A stretch of DNA of 64,000 nt, from assembly GCA_947628655.1 (NCBI GenBank), contig CANRAS010000008.1, positions 42,942 to 106,941 on the forward strand, in the 5' to 3' direction. The first letter of the stretch is position 1. Each line of letters opens with the position of its first letter. The DNA comes from an uncultured Clostridia bacterium. GTDB lineage: Bacteria > Bacillota > Clostridia > Oscillospirales > Ruminococcaceae. Shown one piece after another: positions 15,758-24,594 of this stretch. The notes under the pieces were generated by a model. That model was not told the DNA's origin. It ran no database searches and saw only the letters and a program-made list of their open reading frames with translations. Both the position numbers and the translations under genes were made by a program.

Positions 15758-16425
15758 TACCCGTTTATCGCCTTATAGAGATGCCATATGTTTTCGTAGT
15801 CATAGGTTTGACCTTTATATATAACTATAATGTTTTCGCAATAGGCGAAAGCGTCTTCGCCAATTTCGGTTACACTGTCAGGAATGTTTACGCTGGTAAG
15901 ATTTGTGCAATGTTCGAAAGCACAAGCGCCGATTTCAGTCACGCCGTCGGGGACGGTTACGCTTGTAAGTTTTTTGCAGCGATAGAAAGCGCCCTCGCCG
16001 ATTTTGGTCACACTGTCGGGAATGGTTACGCTCGTAAGGCTTGTGCAGCCCAAGAAAACACTTTTACCAATTTCTGTCACGCCGTTGGGAATAGTTACGT
16101 TTGTAAGGCTTGCGCAGGTATTGAAAGCGCCCTCGCCGATTTCGGCAACGCTGTCGGGAATAGTCACGCTTGTAAGCCTGTCGCATTCATAAAAAGCCCA
16201 TTCGCCGATTTTTGTTACGCTGTCGGGAATGGTTACGCTTTTGAGGTTTATGCAGTCATGAAAAGCCCATTCACCGATTTCAGTCACGCCGTCGGGAATG
16301 TTTACAGATACAATACTGCTTTTGCTGTCATCGCTTAAAGAAAAAACTTTTTTGTTACTGCACCCGCAAAGACTAACCGCCAAAATCCCCGCCGTCAGAC
16401 CCGCCGTAAATTTCCTGAGTTTCAC
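15757..16425 (-). CDS. BspA-type leucine-rich repeat lipoprotein
   Basis: A signal peptide with lipobox SLCGC is followed by seven tandem 23-residue LRR_5 (BspA/TpLRR) units of the form IPDSVTEIGEGAFxxCxxLTSVT, and a short C-terminal cap. Such proteins are surface-exposed adhesins or ligand binders in gut bacteria. The GTG at 16425 is preferred: it has a GAGGG site and gives a canonical MKLRKF signal start; a GTG 33 bp further upstream is the alternative. The 69-bp DNA units are also similar, so copy-number change by slippage is likely. Its stop touches the end of repeat A2. Confidence 0.85.
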   Translation of the reverse strand: MKLRKFTAGLTAGILAVSLCGCSNKKVFSLSDDSKSSIVSVNIPDGVTEIGEWAFHDCINLKSVTIPDSVTKIGEWAFYECDRLTSVTIPDSVAEIGEGAFNTCASLTNVTIPNGVTEIGKSVFLGCTSLTSVTIPDSVTKIGEGAFYRCKKLTSVTVPDGVTEIGACAFEHCTNLTSVNIPDSVTEIGEDAFAYCENIIVIYKGQTYDYENIWHLYKAING

Positions 16426-16485
16426 GCTCTTTCCGCCCTCTTTCGTAAAATAACGCACTACAGAAATATCCTGTTATTTCTCCCC

Positions 16486-16514
16486 ATTATACCACACTCC
16501 GCCCCGTTTGTCAA
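16486..16514 (-). promoter_or_regulatory. Promoter of the LRR lipoprotein gene
   Basis: Minus strand TTGACA, 17 bp, TATAAT. Confidence 0.8.
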
Positions 16515-16563
16515 TAATTTTCAGAAATAAATCTCCCTCGTCATTTTTCGCGAGGAAAACTTG

Positions 16564-16592
16564 TTGACAAATCGGACAATCTATGTTACAAT
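16564..16592 (+). promoter_or_regulatory. Promoter of the 49-residue protein gene
   Basis: TTGACA (16564-16569), 17 bp, TACAAT (16587-16592). Confidence 0.75.
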
Positions 16593-16655
16593 ATAGTTAC
16601 CTAACCGCGAATGTCGGCGGGAACGTCGGCGAAATCTACAAAAGGTGGTGTTTTT

Positions 16656-16805
16656 ATGACGCAGGATATGAAAGAAGTTGCAAGGTTTATTTTGGGCTTG
16701 CGTTCAGCGGGCTGGACGGAAAAGCAAATCAACGACTTTATGCTCTACATAGAGTCGGGCGAAGAACAGTATATGCCAAAGCACGAAATAACGGAAGAAA
16801 ACTGA
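16656..16805 (+). CDS. Small acidic protein of unknown function (49 aa)
   Basis: A complete small gene: its own promoter, a roughly 55-nt leader, an AAAGGTGG site 6 nt before the ATG, 49 codons and a strong terminator. The protein is predicted helical (DMKEVARFILGL, then WTEKQINDFMLYIESGEE) and acidic at the C-terminus, and has no Cys. The WTEKQINDFM part resembles short HTH-like helices but no family is claimed. A longer frame starting at 16611 lacks a ribosome site. Confidence 0.75.
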   Translation: MTQDMKEVARFILGLRSAGWTEKQINDFMLYIESGEEQYMPKHEITEEN

Positions 16806-16818
16806 ATTTCCAAAGAAC

Positions 16819-16849
16819 GGGCTGTCCGACAGGACAGCCCAATCTTTTT
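16819..16849 (+). terminator. Rho-independent terminator after the small protein gene
   Basis: A 9-bp stem GGGCTGTCC with a GACA loop is followed by AATCTTTTT. Confidence 0.85.
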
Positions 16850-16880
16850 CGCGGGAAATCCCCGCGCTTATAAAAAGGGG

Positions 16881-16909
16881 TTGACATTCATAAAATGATA
16901 TATTATAAT
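16881..16909 (+). promoter_or_regulatory. Promoter of the aspartokinase-thyA-NYN operon
   Basis: TTGACA (16881-16886), 17 bp, TATAAT (16904-16909). The leader is about 43 nt, too short for a lysine riboswitch. Confidence 0.85.
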
Positions 16910-16958
16910 ATAGAAGTGATGTTCTAATTTTAACATTAAAGAAAGGCAGATATTATTT

Positions 16959-18284
16959 ATGATTAAAGTTGTAAAATTCGGCGGCAGTTCGCTTGCCGAC
17001 GCAAATCAGTTCAAGAAAGTAGCGGAGATTATAAACGCCGACCCCGAACGCGTCTATGTCGTTCCGAGCGCTCCGGGCAAACGTTTCAAAGACGATACGA
17101 AAGTCACGGATTTGCTTTATCAGTGCTATGAACGAGTACTTACGGGCGAGGATTTCGCAAAGGCATTCGCCCCCGTCCGCGAACGCTATAACGGGATTAT
17201 CAAGGAACTGAACCTCAAAGTTTCCCTCGAAGAGGAGTATGTAAAGATAGGTCAGCAGTTCCGCGCGGGCGCGTCCCGCGATTACGCCGCGTCGCGCGGG
17301 GAATACTTAAACGGTATTTTATTAGCCGATTATTTAGGCTACGCGTTCGTAGACGCGGCAAAGGGAATTTTCTTTGACAGCAAAGGAAATTTCGACGCGG
17401 ATATAACAAACGCGTGCCTGGGCGCGATACTCGAAAAAACTCCGAAAGCGGTAATCCCCGGCTTTTACGGAGCAATGCCCGACGGCACGATAAAGACGTT
17501 CTCGCGCGGCGGTTCGGACTTTACGGGTTCGCTTGTCGCGAAAGCCGTCGGCGCGTCGCTTTACGAGAATTGGACGGACGTTTCGGGCTTTCTCGTTGCC
17601 GACCCGCGCATTGTCGATAACCCCGCGGGCATTGAGATGATAACGTATTCGGAACTCCGCGAACTTTCGTATATGGGCGCGGGCGTACTCCACGAGGACG
17701 CGATTTTCCCCGTAAGGAGCGCGAATATCCCGATAAACATCAAAAACACGAACGCCCCCGACGACGCGGGAACGCTTATCGTACCGACCGCCGACAGCAA
17801 TACAAAATACCTCGTCACGGGAATAGCGGGCAAGAAAGATTTTTCCGTTATCTCAATAGAAAAAGACCGCTTAAATTCCGAAAACGGCTTTATGCGCCGT
17901 ATGCTCCAAGTCCTCGAAAACCACGGAGTTTACCCCGAACATATGCCCACGGGAATTGACACCGTGTCCGTTGTCGTGAATACTCACGAACTCGGTTCGG
18001 GCGCTGACCGCGAAAAACTCGTAAAACGTCTGAACGACGTTCTCCGCCCCGACCACTTCGAGATAATCGACGGTCTTGCGCTTATCGCCGTTGTAGGACG
18101 CGGAATGAAGTCTAAAAAAGGTACGGCAACGCGCGTTTTCGCGGCGCTGTCGCACGCGGAAATAAACGTGCGTATGATAGACCAGGGTTCTTCGGAGCTT
18201 AATATCATAGTCGGCATAGACGAAAAAGACTTTGAAAAGGCTATTCAAGTTATCTACGATATGTTTATTCTAAGCGAAAATTAA
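16959..18284 (+). CDS. Aspartate kinase
   Basis: Catalyses ATP-dependent phosphorylation of aspartate, the first step to lysine, threonine and methionine. The kinase core shows KFGGSSLA at the N-terminus, FSRGGSDFTGSLVAKA for substrate and ATP binding, and two C-terminal ACT domains (about 300-441) for feedback control, with RMIDQGSSELNIIVG. Length 441 aa is typical of the monofunctional Clostridia enzyme. A GAAAGG site precedes the ATG. thyA follows after 27 bp. Confidence 0.94.
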   Translation: MIKVVKFGGSSLADANQFKKVAEIINADPERVYVVPSAPGKRFKDDTKVTDLLYQCYERVLTGEDFAKAFAPVRERYNGIIKELNLKVSLEEEYVKIGQQFRAGASRDYAASRGEYLNGILLADYLGYAFVDAAKGIFFDSKGNFDADITNACLGAILEKTPKAVIPGFYGAMPDGTIKTFSRGGSDFTGSLVAKAVGASLYENWTDVSGFLVADPRIVDNPAGIEMITYSELRELSYMGAGVLHEDAIFPVRSANIPINIKNTNAPDDAGTLIVPTADSNTKYLVTGIAGKKDFSVISIEKDRLNSENGFMRRMLQVLENHGVYPEHMPTGIDTVSVVVNTHELGSGADREKLVKRLNDVLRPDHFEIIDGLALIAVVGRGMKSKKGTATRVFAALSHAEINVRMIDQGSSELNIIVGIDEKDFEKAIQVIYDMFILSEN

Positions 18285-18311
18285 CGGGCGTATTTTGAAA
18301 GGGTTCAGCAA

Positions 18312-19139
18312 ATGAGCAGAGCAGACGAGATTTTTATACAGAATTGCCGTGATATTCTCGAAAACGGCGTATCCGACGGGGACTATACCGTCCGCCCGCA
18401 TTGGGAGGACGGCGCGCCCGCGCACACGATAAAGAAATTCGGCGTCGTGAACCGCTACGACCTGTCGCAGGAGTTCCCGCTTATGACGCTCAGGCGCGTT
18501 TATTACCGTTCGGCAATAGAAGAAGTGCTGTGGATATATCAAAAGCACTCGAACAACATTCACGACCTTTCTTCCCACATCTGGGACGCATGGGCTGACG
18601 AAAACGGCTCTATCGGCAAGGCGTACGGCTATCAGATGTCGGTAAAGCACAAGTACCCCGACGGAGAGTTCACGCAGGTTGACAGGGCAATTTATGATTT
18701 AAAGCATAACCCCACATCTCGCCGAATACTCTTAAATATGTACAACCACCACGACTTAAACGAAATGGCATTAGCGCCGTGCGCGTATTCGGTGACGTTC
18801 AATGTCAGCGGGAATAAACTGAACGCAGTCTTAAATCAGCGTTCGCAGGATATGCTGACGGCTAACAACTGGAACGTCTGCCAGTACGCCGCATTGCTCA
18901 CGATGTTCGCGAAAGCCTGCGGATTTGAGGCGGGAGAACTCGTCCATGTAATCGCCGACGCTCACATCTACGACCGCCACGTTGATATAGTCAAACGGCT
19001 TATCGAAAAAGAACCTTACCCCGCGCCCGAAATGCGCGTAGACGATGTAAAGGATTTTTACAGCTTTACAAAAGAGAGTTTCACGGCGGTTGATTATAAA
19101 TACCACGAGTTTTCCGACAAAATACCCGTCGCGGTTTAA
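18312..19139 (+). CDS. thyA: Thymidylate synthase (ThyA type)
   Basis: Converts dUMP to dTMP with methylene-tetrahydrofolate. The catalytic cysteine is C157 in LAPCAYSVTF, and the dUMP-binding string QRSQDM and GKAYGYQ are present. The usual His after the cysteine (PCH) is Ala here, a variation known from divergent Firmicutes homologues. Length 275 aa is normal. The ribosome site is GAAAGGG. No folA is adjacent in this window. Confidence 0.93.
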   Translation: MSRADEIFIQNCRDILENGVSDGDYTVRPHWEDGAPAHTIKKFGVVNRYDLSQEFPLMTLRRVYYRSAIEEVLWIYQKHSNNIHDLSSHIWDAWADENGSIGKAYGYQMSVKHKYPDGEFTQVDRAIYDLKHNPTSRRILLNMYNHHDLNEMALAPCAYSVTFNVSGNKLNAVLNQRSQDMLTANNWNVCQYAALLTMFAKACGFEAGELVHVIADAHIYDRHVDIVKRLIEKEPYPAPEMRVDDVKDFYSFTKESFTAVDYKYHEFSDKIPVAV

Positions 19140-19166
19140 TTGCAGATAAAACAGAAAGAGAGTAAT

Positions 19167-20897
19167 ATGAACGAAGAGAAAAAACTTGCGCTGCTTATAG
19201 ACAGCGACAATGTATCGGCGAAATACGCGCAGTATATTCTGGAGGAGGCGTCAAAATACGGCACGCTCACAATAAAGCGCGTTTACGGAGATTGGGAAAA
19301 GAACAACACGGGCTGGCGAATACCCGCGATGAACAATTCAATTCTGGCGGTTCAGCAGAACAGCTACATAGCGGGAAAAAACGCCACGGACTTTTCAATG
19401 ATAATCGACGCTATGGATATTATGTACACGGGAAATGTAGACGGTTTTGTGTTAGTCACCAGCGACAGCGACTTCACGCGCCTTGCGATAAGAATACGCG
19501 AGGCGGGAAAGTTAGTCGTCGGCATTGGCGAAGTTAAAACGCCGATAGCGTTCACATCAAGCTGTCACCATTTCAGCTACTTAAATCAGGTATGCGACGC
19601 TGTCGGCGATTACGACGAAAAGACCCTGCGCAAAGCTATCCTCGATTACGTCAAGGAAAACGACGACGGCAAACTCGATTTAGTCAAGATAAACGCGTAT
19701 CTGACATCGTGTTACGGCTCAATAAACTATTCGGCATTGGGGTATAACCGCCTTTCAATGTTTATCGACAGCTTTTCGGAACTCAAGCGCAATTCAAATT
19801 TCGTGTCGCTCAAACGCCGAGGCGGTGCAAAACCGCCCGCGCAGAACACGGCAAACCAACCGAGCGCGTCCGAGATAACTTCCGTCATTATCGAATACCT
19901 TGAACGCAAAAACGGCAAGCACGACGATATTACAAAAATCGACGAGTACATCACGCGGACGTTCGGCAAGGTGGATTTTGGGCGGTTCGGCTCTAAGCGT
20001 TTCGCGCGGTTTATCGACAGCCGTTCCGAGTTTGTGCGCCGCGGGAGCAACGTTGCGCTGTCGGCGTTTTCAAACGGCGCGAAAACGGCGTTCCCCGCGC
20101 CGAGCGTTCCCGACCAAAAGCAGGAAGAACCAAAGCCGACTTTGAGGATTACAAAACAGCTGTTCGTTATGGAAGTGCATAAATACGCGTCCGAAAATAT
20201 GCCGACGGGCGGGAATTTAGGACAGCTTAACAATATGCTCCTCGACAAATACGGCAAGAATTATATAGCGGAACTAGGCTACGGCGATTTCATCAGCGCA
20301 ATTAATTCCGTGCCCTCCGCAGCGATTTCGGGGAATTTCGTAGTTATGGCGAAAGAGCAGTCCGCCCCCGCCGAGCAAAAGCGCGAAGAACACCCCGCGC
20401 AGTCCGCGCCCGCAGACCCCCCCGAAACCCCCGAAACTCCCGAAACCGCCGAGGACGATACGGAGGAAGTAAAACTCGATATTTATTCGGTAAAGCGCGA
20501 TATATTCTCGTTTATGGCACAGCACGGAAATTCCGCGCCGTTACCTCAGTTGGGCGCGTTCCTGACGAAGAAATACGGCAGAGGTTTCCTCAAAGAACTC
20601 GGTTTCCCGACGATGAAAAAACTCGCCGCGAACATCAACGGAGTAAAAGAAAAGAGCAACGTCCTGTTGCTTGAAGAGGAATTTATAGAGCGCACGAACG
20701 ATATAGAACAGTTCGTTTACGACTTCGCGCACAGCGATGGAAGGCACAGCATAAAGGCGCTTTCGGGGAAAATCAAAAAGCAGTTTGCGGGTTTTGATTT
20801 CACGGACTACGGCTATTCCAAGTTCAGCGATTTCATCAACGCGATAGACGGAGTACGGGCAAACGGCTACTACATCGAGGCGTCCGACCGCGAGTAA
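19167..20897 (+). CDS. NYN-domain nuclease-like protein with five OST-HTH/LOTUS domains
   Basis: Residues 1-145 are a NYN (LabA/DUF88, PIN-like) domain with the metal-binding acids LIDSDN (D12, D14), the ATDFSMIIDAMD string and TSDSDF (D100, D102). Five LOTUS/OST-HTH modules follow at about 153-216, 236-299, 328-394, 440-502 and 511-572, each with a G-Y/F-x(2-4)-F-I-(D/N)-(S/A) signature. A Pro-Glu-Thr-rich linker lies at 400-432. LOTUS domains bind RNA (G-quadruplex RNA in some), so an RNA-degrading or RNA-silencing role is inferred. The ATG at 19167 has an AAAGAGAG site; the preceding in-frame TTG has none. It is probably cotranscribed with thyA. Confidence 0.88.
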   Translation: MNEEKKLALLIDSDNVSAKYAQYILEEASKYGTLTIKRVYGDWEKNNTGWRIPAMNNSILAVQQNSYIAGKNATDFSMIIDAMDIMYTGNVDGFVLVTSDSDFTRLAIRIREAGKLVVGIGEVKTPIAFTSSCHHFSYLNQVCDAVGDYDEKTLRKAILDYVKENDDGKLDLVKINAYLTSCYGSINYSALGYNRLSMFIDSFSELKRNSNFVSLKRRGGAKPPAQNTANQPSASEITSVIIEYLERKNGKHDDITKIDEYITRTFGKVDFGRFGSKRFARFIDSRSEFVRRGSNVALSAFSNGAKTAFPAPSVPDQKQEEPKPTLRITKQLFVMEVHKYASENMPTGGNLGQLNNMLLDKYGKNYIAELGYGDFISAINSVPSAAISGNFVVMAKEQSAPAEQKREEHPAQSAPADPPETPETPETAEDDTEEVKLDIYSVKRDIFSFMAQHGNSAPLPQLGAFLTKKYGRGFLKELGFPTMKKLAANINGVKEKSNVLLLEEEFIERTNDIEQFVYDFAHSDGRHSIKALSGKIKKQFAGFDFTDYGYSKFSDFINAIDGVRANGYYIEASDRE

Positions 20898-20953
20898 TTC
20901 CCAGAATAATTCTGCGAATAATTCTTTGAATAATTTTCGCTGATAAACAAAAT

Positions 20954-20987
20954 AAAACCGCCGAATTTCTCGGCGGTTTTTGTTTTT
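20954..20987. terminator. Bidirectional terminator
   Basis: AAAACCGCCG pairs with CGGCGGTTTT around a short loop, flanked by A and T tracts, between the convergent NYN and EAL genes. Confidence 0.85.
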
Positions 20988-20989
20988 AA

Positions 20990-23900
20990 TTAACTGATAG
21001 CCTCGTTCTGCGCGGTGATTATCTGTTCAAAATCTGCGCCCGGCATCGGTTTGTAGTAGAAAAATCCCTGTATCATATCACACCCAAGCGCCCTCAAAAA
21101 GTCAACCTGCGGTTGAGTTTCAACGCCCTCGGAAACGGTTTTGAGGTTCAAACTCTTAGCGAGCGACACGACGGACGTTATAACTTTCTTGTTTTTGTCG
21201 GTGAGGTCGTTGCGCAGGAAGAACCCGCCGTCAATTTTCAGCGTATCAAACGGGAGCATTGTAATCAAGTTCAGCGAACTGTACCCCGAACCGAAATCGT
21301 CAATAGAAATGCGGTATCCGCGCTCTTTAAACCACTCCGCGATTTTGACAAGGTTGTTGATGTTCTCCGTCAGCATACTTTCGGTTATTTCAAGTTCAAT
21401 ATACTCGTGCGGAACACCAAGCCCGTCCACGAGCGCGTTGAATTTTTCGCAGAACCTCTCGTCGGCGATGTGCCGCCTTGATACGTTCATAGAAATCATC
21501 GGAACTTCGAGTCCCATTCTGAGCCACCGCGCGATGTCCGCGACCGCGCCGCGGTAAATCGAGAAGTCCATTTCCGTGATAAAGCCGTTCTCCTCGAAAA
21601 TCGGCACGAATTTCCCCGGAGAGATAATCTCGCCGCCCGGTCTTATCCAGCGCGCCAGCGCCTCCGCGCCGACGATTTTTCCCGTTTCAATATCGACCTT
21701 TGCCTGATAGAATACGCGGAACTCTCCGTTTTTCAGCGCGTCTATCATATTGTCTTCGATATAGCGGCGCTCTTTGAGGTTTTCACGCATTACTCCGTCA
21801 TAGAACGCCATCATATTCTCCGCGTAGTACGTCATATCGTAAATCGTTTTCTGCGCGGTAATCGCGCGGTCTACCGCGCCCATAACGCCTATATGCTCGT
21901 CGCCCAACGCGCACACGCCCGCAAGCAGTACAATGTGTATGCGAAGTTTGTCATAAACTTGCTTTTGCATACTGCTCATAAGGTGACTTAACCTTATCTC
22001 AAATTCCTTTTGATTTTCGCCCTTTAAAAGTGCCGCGAAACGCGCGTTGTCCGAACGCGACAGCAGTTCGCCCTCGCCCAGATATTTCTCGAAAACGTCC
22101 GCCACGGTGACTAAAATCGCGTCGCCCGTTTCATAGCCCTTTTCCTCGTTTATTCCCATAAAATCGGCGATATTCAGCACGACCGCATACAGTTTCGTGT
22201 TGTCGCTGTCCGCCTCGGCAGTCGCCCGCAGAGCCTCCGCAGTAAACGCGTTGAACGTCATAAGACCCGTGAGTTTATCGGTCATACGGATTTTGCCGAG
22301 GCAGTCCGTGATGTCCGTATAGCTTATGATATAGCGTTTGTCGCCGTAAATGTTCTCGCCGACGGACGCGGAAATGTCAAGCCAACGGCTTTCCTTTTCG
22401 TTGTAAAACGCCGTCGAATCGAAAACCGAACCGTTGCTTTCAAGCTGAAGTGCGGGGCAGTTCTCGCACGGCTTGTCAAGACCGTAGATTTTCTGATAGC
22501 AGACGTCGCCCTTGCGCAGGTCGTAATGCTCCGCCGCGTTGTCGCCCACGTCGTCTATGACAAATTCTCCGGGGATTATCGAAAAGCCCTCCATGCGGTG
22601 GTCGCTTATCACGACGGTGCGCAGGTGGCGCTTTATCTTCTCGCCTATTTGGGTTTTATACTCGTTTGAAAGATTTGAAAGCGTATTGCCGAGCAGATCT
22701 ATCATACTGATATTCTGTCCGCTCAGTTCAAACCGACTGTCAAACACGACCGCGAACATCTCCGTGATGTGGTCTTTAAACCGCACCGCGCGGCACTCCG
22801 CGCAGACAGCGCCGTTTGTCAGGCGTATCCCGCCCGTGCTTTCTTCGTTGCTAAGCACGCGCAGAGAATTATCCTTGCCGAACATCGCGGACAGTCCCTC
22901 TTCGGAACAGCTTATTTCAAGGCTTGGCGCGTTTTCGCCGTCCTCGCCCTGCGAATTGTAAATAAGCGAACTCTTGAACTCCTTATCCTCGCGCGAGAAT
23001 ATAACGATACTTGCCGCGCCCAAACATTGCCCCGCTGTTTTGAACGCCTCTTTTATCATAGCCGTGCGCTCTTTCGGATAGCAGAACGCTCTGATTATCA
23101 GATTGTAGAGTTTCGCCGAACCGCTCGAAACGCTCATACCGTTGGTAGCCGCGCTTATATCCGCCGCCCTGTCGTATATTCCCTTTGACATAGCGAGAGT
23201 GTAGTGCATAAAGCACGAACCTCCGCTCTTTTCCGCCTCGTCAAGAGCGGTAGCCGCCTCTTCGAAAATATCGCCTGTTTCACTCCCCGAACGCATCGGA
23301 GAAATGCCGACGCTTACGGTCACGGGTTCGCCGTCATAGATGTAGTCCCGCACGCTGTTCACGATATTCCGCGCGGTGTCGTCAAGCGCGTTCGCCTCGG
23401 AAAATTCAAGGTACATCAAAAACTCGCCGTCGCGCAGGCGGGTAAGCAGCATATCGCGCTCGGACGGGCATTGCCTGCGGATAATCTCCGCGACGGTTTT
23501 TTGGATATAGTCGCAGTATTCCGAGCCGAGTTTTAATAATTTCTCGTGGAAATCGTCAATGCGTATCCCTAGGAAAGCCGCGTTGTTGTAGCGGTTCTTT
23601 CCGCTCCGCTTTTCCAAAACAAGGTCGTGGAAAAGTTCGGGCAGATAAGCGTCGGTCAGCGCGTCTTTCCTGTCCGCGCCGCCCTTTTCGCTTGTAACGT
23701 CCGACACGCGCCCGATAACCGTCTGCGGGTTGCCGTTGTCGTCAAACGCGGTTTTCCCCTCGAACCGTATCCACACGAGTTTCCCGCAGTCGTTGAACAC
23801 GCGTATCTCGCACGTCGTTTCCTTTTCTCCCGCTTTTATATCGTCGCAAAAATGCCGAAACGCGGGCAGGTCGTCTGGGAAAATCATACCCCTGCTTATT

Positions 23901-24124
23901 ATCGTATCGCGGAAATGCTGAATAGGCTCCAAATTATCCCCATATATCCCGTCTAGCTTTTTTCTGGGATACAAGGTATCAGAACCAATATCATATTCCC
24001 ACAGCCCGAATGTAGCGTACTCCGCGGAGATAGCGGTTTTTATCTCCTCCGCCTGCAAAGCGGCGGCAAGCCGCTTTACCTCCAGCCGTGTGCGCTCCAG
24101 CTCTTGGACAAGATTTTCGTTCAT
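20990..24124 (-). CDS. PAS-GGDEF-GAF-PAS-GGDEF-EAL cyclic-di-GMP signalling protein
   Basis: 1044 residues without obvious membrane segments. Domains in order: N-terminal coiled coil, PAS (about 32-145), degenerate GGDEF (about 150-315, RDGEF in place of GGDEF), GAF-like region (about 335-520), PAS-like with a CYQKIYGLDKPCENCP cluster (about 525-640), second degenerate GGDEF (about 645-800, SRSDNARF) and EAL (about 815-1040). The EAL motifs are intact: EALARW, MNVSRR, ELEITES, DDFGSGYSSL, KIDGGFF, EGVET and QGFFYYKPM. It should therefore hydrolyse c-di-GMP, with the GGDEF domains acting only as regulators. The ATG has a GGGTGAT site. Confidence 0.93.
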   Translation of the reverse strand: MNENLVQELERTRLEVKRLAAALQAEEIKTAISAEYATFGLWEYDIGSDTLYPRKKLDGIYGDNLEPIQHFRDTIISRGMIFPDDLPAFRHFCDDIKAGEKETTCEIRVFNDCGKLVWIRFEGKTAFDDNGNPQTVIGRVSDVTSEKGGADRKDALTDAYLPELFHDLVLEKRSGKNRYNNAAFLGIRIDDFHEKLLKLGSEYCDYIQKTVAEIIRRQCPSERDMLLTRLRDGEFLMYLEFSEANALDDTARNIVNSVRDYIYDGEPVTVSVGISPMRSGSETGDIFEEAATALDEAEKSGGSCFMHYTLAMSKGIYDRAADISAATNGMSVSSGSAKLYNLIIRAFCYPKERTAMIKEAFKTAGQCLGAASIVIFSREDKEFKSSLIYNSQGEDGENAPSLEISCSEEGLSAMFGKDNSLRVLSNEESTGGIRLTNGAVCAECRAVRFKDHITEMFAVVFDSRFELSGQNISMIDLLGNTLSNLSNEYKTQIGEKIKRHLRTVVISDHRMEGFSIIPGEFVIDDVGDNAAEHYDLRKGDVCYQKIYGLDKPCENCPALQLESNGSVFDSTAFYNEKESRWLDISASVGENIYGDKRYIISYTDITDCLGKIRMTDKLTGLMTFNAFTAEALRATAEADSDNTKLYAVVLNIADFMGINEEKGYETGDAILVTVADVFEKYLGEGELLSRSDNARFAALLKGENQKEFEIRLSHLMSSMQKQVYDKLRIHIVLLAGVCALGDEHIGVMGAVDRAITAQKTIYDMTYYAENMMAFYDGVMRENLKERRYIEDNMIDALKNGEFRVFYQAKVDIETGKIVGAEALARWIRPGGEIISPGKFVPIFEENGFITEMDFSIYRGAVADIARWLRMGLEVPMISMNVSRRHIADERFCEKFNALVDGLGVPHEYIELEITESMLTENINNLVKIAEWFKERGYRISIDDFGSGYSSLNLITMLPFDTLKIDGGFFLRNDLTDKNKKVITSVVSLAKSLNLKTVSEGVETQPQVDFLRALGCDMIQGFFYYKPMPGADFEQIITAQNEAIS

Positions 24125-24179
24125 AATTTATCACCCGTTTCAAAAAGGCATAGTACACCCTATACTTAACACTATATTT

Positions 24180-24208
24180 ATTATAACATTTCTTTCTAAA
24201 TTTTTCAA
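24180..24208 (-). promoter_or_regulatory. Promoter of the GGDEF/EAL gene
   Basis: Minus strand TTGAAA, 17 bp, TATAAT. Confidence 0.65.
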
Positions 24209-24301
24209 GATATTAGTGCAAATTTTTTACAATTTAGTAAAATTGTTGAATTGCTTTGAGCGTTTTGCACAAAAGCGAAAAAAATACAAACGTCCTCCCC
24301 C

Positions 24302-24330
24302 TTGACAATCCCGTTGGAATGATATATACT
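24302..24330 (+). promoter_or_regulatory. Promoter of the VapB-like gene
   Basis: TTGACA (24302-24307), 17 bp, TATACT (24325-24330). Confidence 0.8.
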
Positions 24331-24351
24331 GTTATTATAGGAGGCGATGCT

Positions 24352-24594
24352 ATGGATACCGCAAAAATCTTTGAAAACGGAACAGACCAAGCTGTAGTAC
24401 TGCCAAAGCAGTTCAGGCTTGACGGTGACGAAGTGTTTATAAGACAGCTTGGCAAGAGCATTATCCTTATCCCCAAAAGCGAGGACGTTCTCTGGGAAAC
24501 CTTTATGGACGGTCTTGGCGGGTTCTCCGATGATTTTATGAAAGACGGGAGAAGTCCCGAAATTCCGTCAACGAGGGCGTGTAACAATTTATAG
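24352..24594 (+). CDS. Orphan VapB/SpoVT-AbrB-type antitoxin-like protein
   Basis: 80 residues. The swapped-hairpin AbrB fold of the VapB/VagC group is recognisable: MDTAKIFENGTDQAVVLPKQ and then FRLDGDEVFIRQLGKSIILIPK, followed by the toxin-binding helix region FMDGLGGFSDDFM. The last residues (STRACNNL) do not resemble the usual acidic tail, so the end may be altered. An AGGAGG site is 7 nt before the ATG. No PIN toxin gene follows; a family B repeat occupies the place where vapC would be. Confidence 0.75.
   Translation: MDTAKIFENGTDQAVVLPKQFRLDGDEVFIRQLGKSIILIPKSEDVLWETFMDGLGGFSDDFMKDGRSPEIPSTRACNNL

Noticed and set aside
16910..16958. Lysine riboswitch before aspartokinase
   Set aside because: About 45 nt of leader is far too short.
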